Below, piece after piece: positions 62,045 to 64,000 of a stretch of 64,000 bases of DNA. The notes beneath the pieces are model-generated. The model was not told the DNA's origin. It made no database searches and worked only from the letters and a program-made list of their open reading frames with translations. Position 1 is the stretch's first letter. Every line of letters starts with the position of its first letter. Position numbers and translations under genes: made by a program. Source of the stretch: Arthrobacter sp. FW306-07-I (GTDB lineage: Bacteria > Actinomycetota > Actinomycetes > Actinomycetales > Micrococcaceae); contig NZ_CP084550.1 in the NCBI RefSeq assembly GCF_021800405.1, positions 434,001-498,000 on the forward strand, given 5' to 3'.

Positions 62045-62168
62045 GCCTGGGATCTGAGTTTGGAGACTATGGGCGCTTGGCCAAAAGTGTCAAGAATCAC
62101 TGGCTGCGGCCTTACAGTATGGACACTAGGATGAAAAGCATCCATATTGTGGACAACAAGGAGGATTC

Positions 62169-62963
62169 ATGGCTGGCACGCCGGTACAGGGCGCCCAGGT
62201 GGTGGCGCGCGTTGCTGGGCTGCTGCGGCTGGTGGGCCGCAGCGCCGAAGGCATGCCGCTGGCAGGCCTGGTCCGCGAATCGGGCCTCACCCGACCCACG
62301 GTCCACCGGCTCCTGGCATCCCTCGCCGCGGAAGGCCTCCTGGACCACGACCCCGTGACGGGCAACTGGGTGCTGGGGCCGGAAATACTACTGATGGGAT
62401 CGGTGGCTTCGGCGCGCTTTCCCATGGAGGACATTGCCCGGCCCAGCCTGCGCCGGCTGGCACAGGCAACGGGCGAGAGCGCCTTTTTCTCGATCCGCCG
62501 CGGGGCGGAGACGGTCTGCCTGCTGCGTGAGGAAGGCACCTTCCCGGTCCGGTCCTTCGTCCTGCACGAGGGGGTGCGGTTCCCGCTGGGAGTAGCGTCG
62601 GCCGGGACCGCCATCCTGGCCTTCCTGCCGAAAGCCGAACAGGAGGAATTGCTGGGCCGCTGGAGCGAACACGCCGGCGCCTTCGCCGCGCACCACACTC
62701 CGCAGCTGGTGCGGGAAAACCTGGCCCGCACCCGGCTGGCCGGCTACTCGGTGAACCCCGGGCTGGTCCTGGAGGGCAGCTGGGGGATGGGCGCCGCGGT
62801 GTTCGACCGGTCCGGGAAGCCGGCCTGGGCGCTGTCCCTGACCGGCATCGAGCCGAGGTTCAAGCCCGAGCGGCAGGAGGAGCTGGGTGGCCTGCTGATG
62901 GCGGAGGCGCACCGGATTACCCAACAGCTGGGCGGGCGCGACGGGGGCCGGCGCACCCGCTGA
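62169..62963 (+). CDS. IclR-family regulator of the acetoacetate cluster
   Basis: A 264-aa IclR protein: helix-turn-helix (about 12-75, LAGLVRESGLTRPTVHRLLA) and effector domain (about 85-255, RFPLGVASAGTAILAFLP). AAGGAGG precedes the ATG. Divergent from the CoA-transferase/AtoE/thiolase genes, whose promoter holds a perfect palindrome. It likely responds to acetoacetate or a related acid. Confidence 0.92.
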   Translation: MAGTPVQGAQVVARVAGLLRLVGRSAEGMPLAGLVRESGLTRPTVHRLLASLAAEGLLDHDPVTGNWVLGPEILLMGSVASARFPMEDIARPSLRRLAQATGESAFFSIRRGAETVCLLREEGTFPVRSFVLHEGVRFPLGVASAGTAILAFLPKAEQEELLGRWSEHAGAFAAHHTPQLVRENLARTRLAGYSVNPGLVLEGSWGMGAAVFDRSGKPAWALSLTGIEPRFKPERQEELGGLLMAEAHRITQQLGGRDGGRRTR

Positions 62964-62988
62964 GTCTTCCCAACTATGGCAGCGAACG

Positions 62989-63036
62989 ACGACGGCGGGC
63001 CGCACTTTTTCGGCGCGGCCCGCCGTCGTACTCCCC
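62989..63036. repeat. Extragenic palindromic element, copy B
   Basis: A 15-bp perfect stem, ACGACGGCGGGCCGC (62989-63003) with GCGGCCCGCCGTCGT (63015-63029), around an 11-base loop ACTTTTTCGGC. It shares GCACTTT, GGCGCGG, CGCCGTCGTA and CCCC with copy A in the same order and spacing within 3 bases. It lies between convergent IclR and nadE genes and may also terminate transcription. Confidence 0.75.
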
Positions 63037-63068
63037 AAAGGTGGTGAAAATTCAGTGCCGGGGGATGG

Positions 63069-63923
63069 TTACAGTCCCGCGCGGGGCTCCTCCGGGCCTT
63101 CTTCCTTCCACCAGGTGTCAAAGATGGTCACCGGCACCGTGCGCTTGTGGCGCGTGCGCAGGTACTTCTGCTCGATGGACTCGGCCACGGCGTCCGGAAC
63201 CTCGCGGCCTTCAAGGTAGTCGTCGATCTGGTCGTAGCTGAGGCCCAGTTCGTCCTCGTCCGTGCGGCCCGGCCGGTCATCGAGCAGGTCGGCCGTGGGG
63301 ACCTTCTCCCAGACCCGCGCCGGCGCTCCCAGCTCGGCCAGCAGGGCCCGGTTCTGCCGCTTGTTGAGGCCGAACAGGGGCAGGATGTCCGCGCCGCCGT
63401 CGCCGTACTTGGTGAAGAACCCCGTGACGGACTCGGCGCCGTGGTCCGTGCCGAGCACCAGGTAGTTGAACTCCCCGGCCAGCGCATACTGGGCGATCAT
63501 CCGGGTGCGGGCCTTGGTGTTGCCCTTGTGGAAGTCGGAAATCTCCGAGCCCACGGTCTTCTCGAACTCGTCCTCGAAACCATCCACCGCCGCGGAGATG
63601 TTGAAGGTCCACTCCGTCTTGGCCTTGATGAAGTCCAGGGCCGCCTGGGCGTCTTCCTCGTCGTGCTGGACCCCGTAGGGCAGGCGGACGGCCACGAAGT
63701 TGGCCTCAACACCTTCAGCCTCGAGTTCATCCACTGCCAGCTGCGCAAGCTTCCCGGCAAGGGATGAATCCAGGCCGCCCGAGATGCCCAGGACAAAGCC
63801 CTTGGTGCCCGTGGCCTTGAGGTATTCCTTGAGGAACGTGACGCGTTTGCGCACCTCCCCTGCGGGATCGATCCGGGGCTGAACGCCCATTTCTTCAATG
63901 ATCTTGGCCTGGAGTTCGCGCAT
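63069..63923 (-). CDS. nadE: NAD+ synthetase, ammonia-dependent
   Basis: A 284-aa NadE that amidates nicotinate adenine dinucleotide using ATP and ammonia. The PP-loop SGGLDSS is at residues 48-54. The substrate loop [20 protein letters not shown] and the [20 protein letters not shown] segment are characteristic. Length and N terminus ([19 protein letters not shown]) match the E. coli type, which lacks the glutaminase domain. The ATG at 63923 aligns with family starts; an ATG at 63953 is possible. The last 47 bases of the window hold no gene. Confidence 0.95.
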   Translation of the reverse strand: MRELQAKIIEEMGVQPRIDPAGEVRKRVTFLKEYLKATGTKGFVLGISGGLDSSLAGKLAQLAVDELEAEGVEANFVAVRLPYGVQHDEEDAQAALDFIKAKTEWTFNISAAVDGFEDEFEKTVGSEISDFHKGNTKARTRMIAQYALAGEFNYLVLGTDHGAESVTGFFTKYGDGGADILPLFGLNKRQNRALLAELGAPARVWEKVPTADLLDDRPGRTDEDELGLSYDQIDDYLEGREVPDAVAESIEQKYLRTRHKRTVPVTIFDTWWKEEGPEEPRAGL

Positions 63924-64000
63924 GTGGTCCAGCCTAGCCAGCACTGTCAACAACCCTCAACTGTTCCAGGAAGGTCCCGTGCGGCGTAGCGTAATCGCAT

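Overview
The window reads as a chromosomal segment of a high-GC soil actinobacterium, most likely Micrococcaceae (Arthrobacter/Pseudarthrobacter type). This is an inference from GC-rich codon use, GTG starts, a DUF222/HNH gene, actinobacterial Asp23/DUF6286/AmaP genes and a carbon-catabolic gene set. No rRNA, CRISPR array, phage or transposase gene is visible. Coding density is high and many genes are joined by 1-11 base ATGA/GTGA-type overlaps.

Layout. 0-3.4 kb: IclR regulator, class III CoA-transferase and HMG-CoA lyase. 3.4-6.7 kb: amino-acid permease and a DUF222/HNH protein. 6.7-11.7 kb: histidine utilisation (IclR regulator, hutU, hutH), with hutG separate at 19.2-20.2 kb. 11.7-13.1 kb: two small unknown proteins and an FAH-family hydrolase. 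13.1-19.2 kb: tctCBA-usp transport operon, divergent from a CitA/CitB-type two-component system. 20.4-24.7 kb: Na+/H+ antiporter, purine permease, CopC-like protein, small flavoprotein. 24.7-32.1 kb: a 45-bp tandem repeat with DnaA-box-like cores, a tandem Usp protein, a rifampicin-phosphotransferase-like enzyme, a LolA-like lipoprotein-carrier protein and an ABC exporter. 32.2-38.1 kb: NlpC/P60 hydrolase, CDF exporter, minimal zincin, EamA exporter, DsbA-like protein, PHP phosphoesterase. 38.2-41.0 kb: tRNA-Glu, tRNA-Asp and tRNA-Phe with promoter and terminator, then a five-gene Asp23/AmaP envelope operon. 41.0-47.7 kb: a sugar ABC importer with LacI regulator and a frameshifted GH13 alpha-glucosidase. 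47.8-53.2 kb: unknown protein, exonuclease III, valine-catabolic genes, DedA protein. 53.3-57.7 kb: SDR, small membrane protein, cold-shock protein, LuxR-type two-component pair (kinase frameshifted), secreted heme-binding-like protein. 57.9-62.9 kb: acetoacetate/short-chain-acid cluster with IclR regulator. 63.1-63.9 kb: nadE.

Functionally the window is dominated by regulated catabolic modules, each beside its own regulator and usually its transporter: histidine, tricarboxylates, a glucoside, valine, acetoacetate and a branched C5/C6 diacid. The clearest regulatory signal is that all three IclR genes have short palindromes, repeated or echoed at their own promoter and that of the genes they should control. 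The CoA-transferase/HMG-CoA lyase pair could generate acetoacetate, which the cluster at 58-62 kb would use.

Two genes (GH13 and the LuxR-type kinase) are broken by apparent one-base losses, three events in all. These could be true pseudogenes or assembly errors. I found no convincing new defence or mobile system. The best candidates for something undescribed are the paired IclR operators, the palindromic extragenic elements, the 45-bp repeat and the RPH-like locus.
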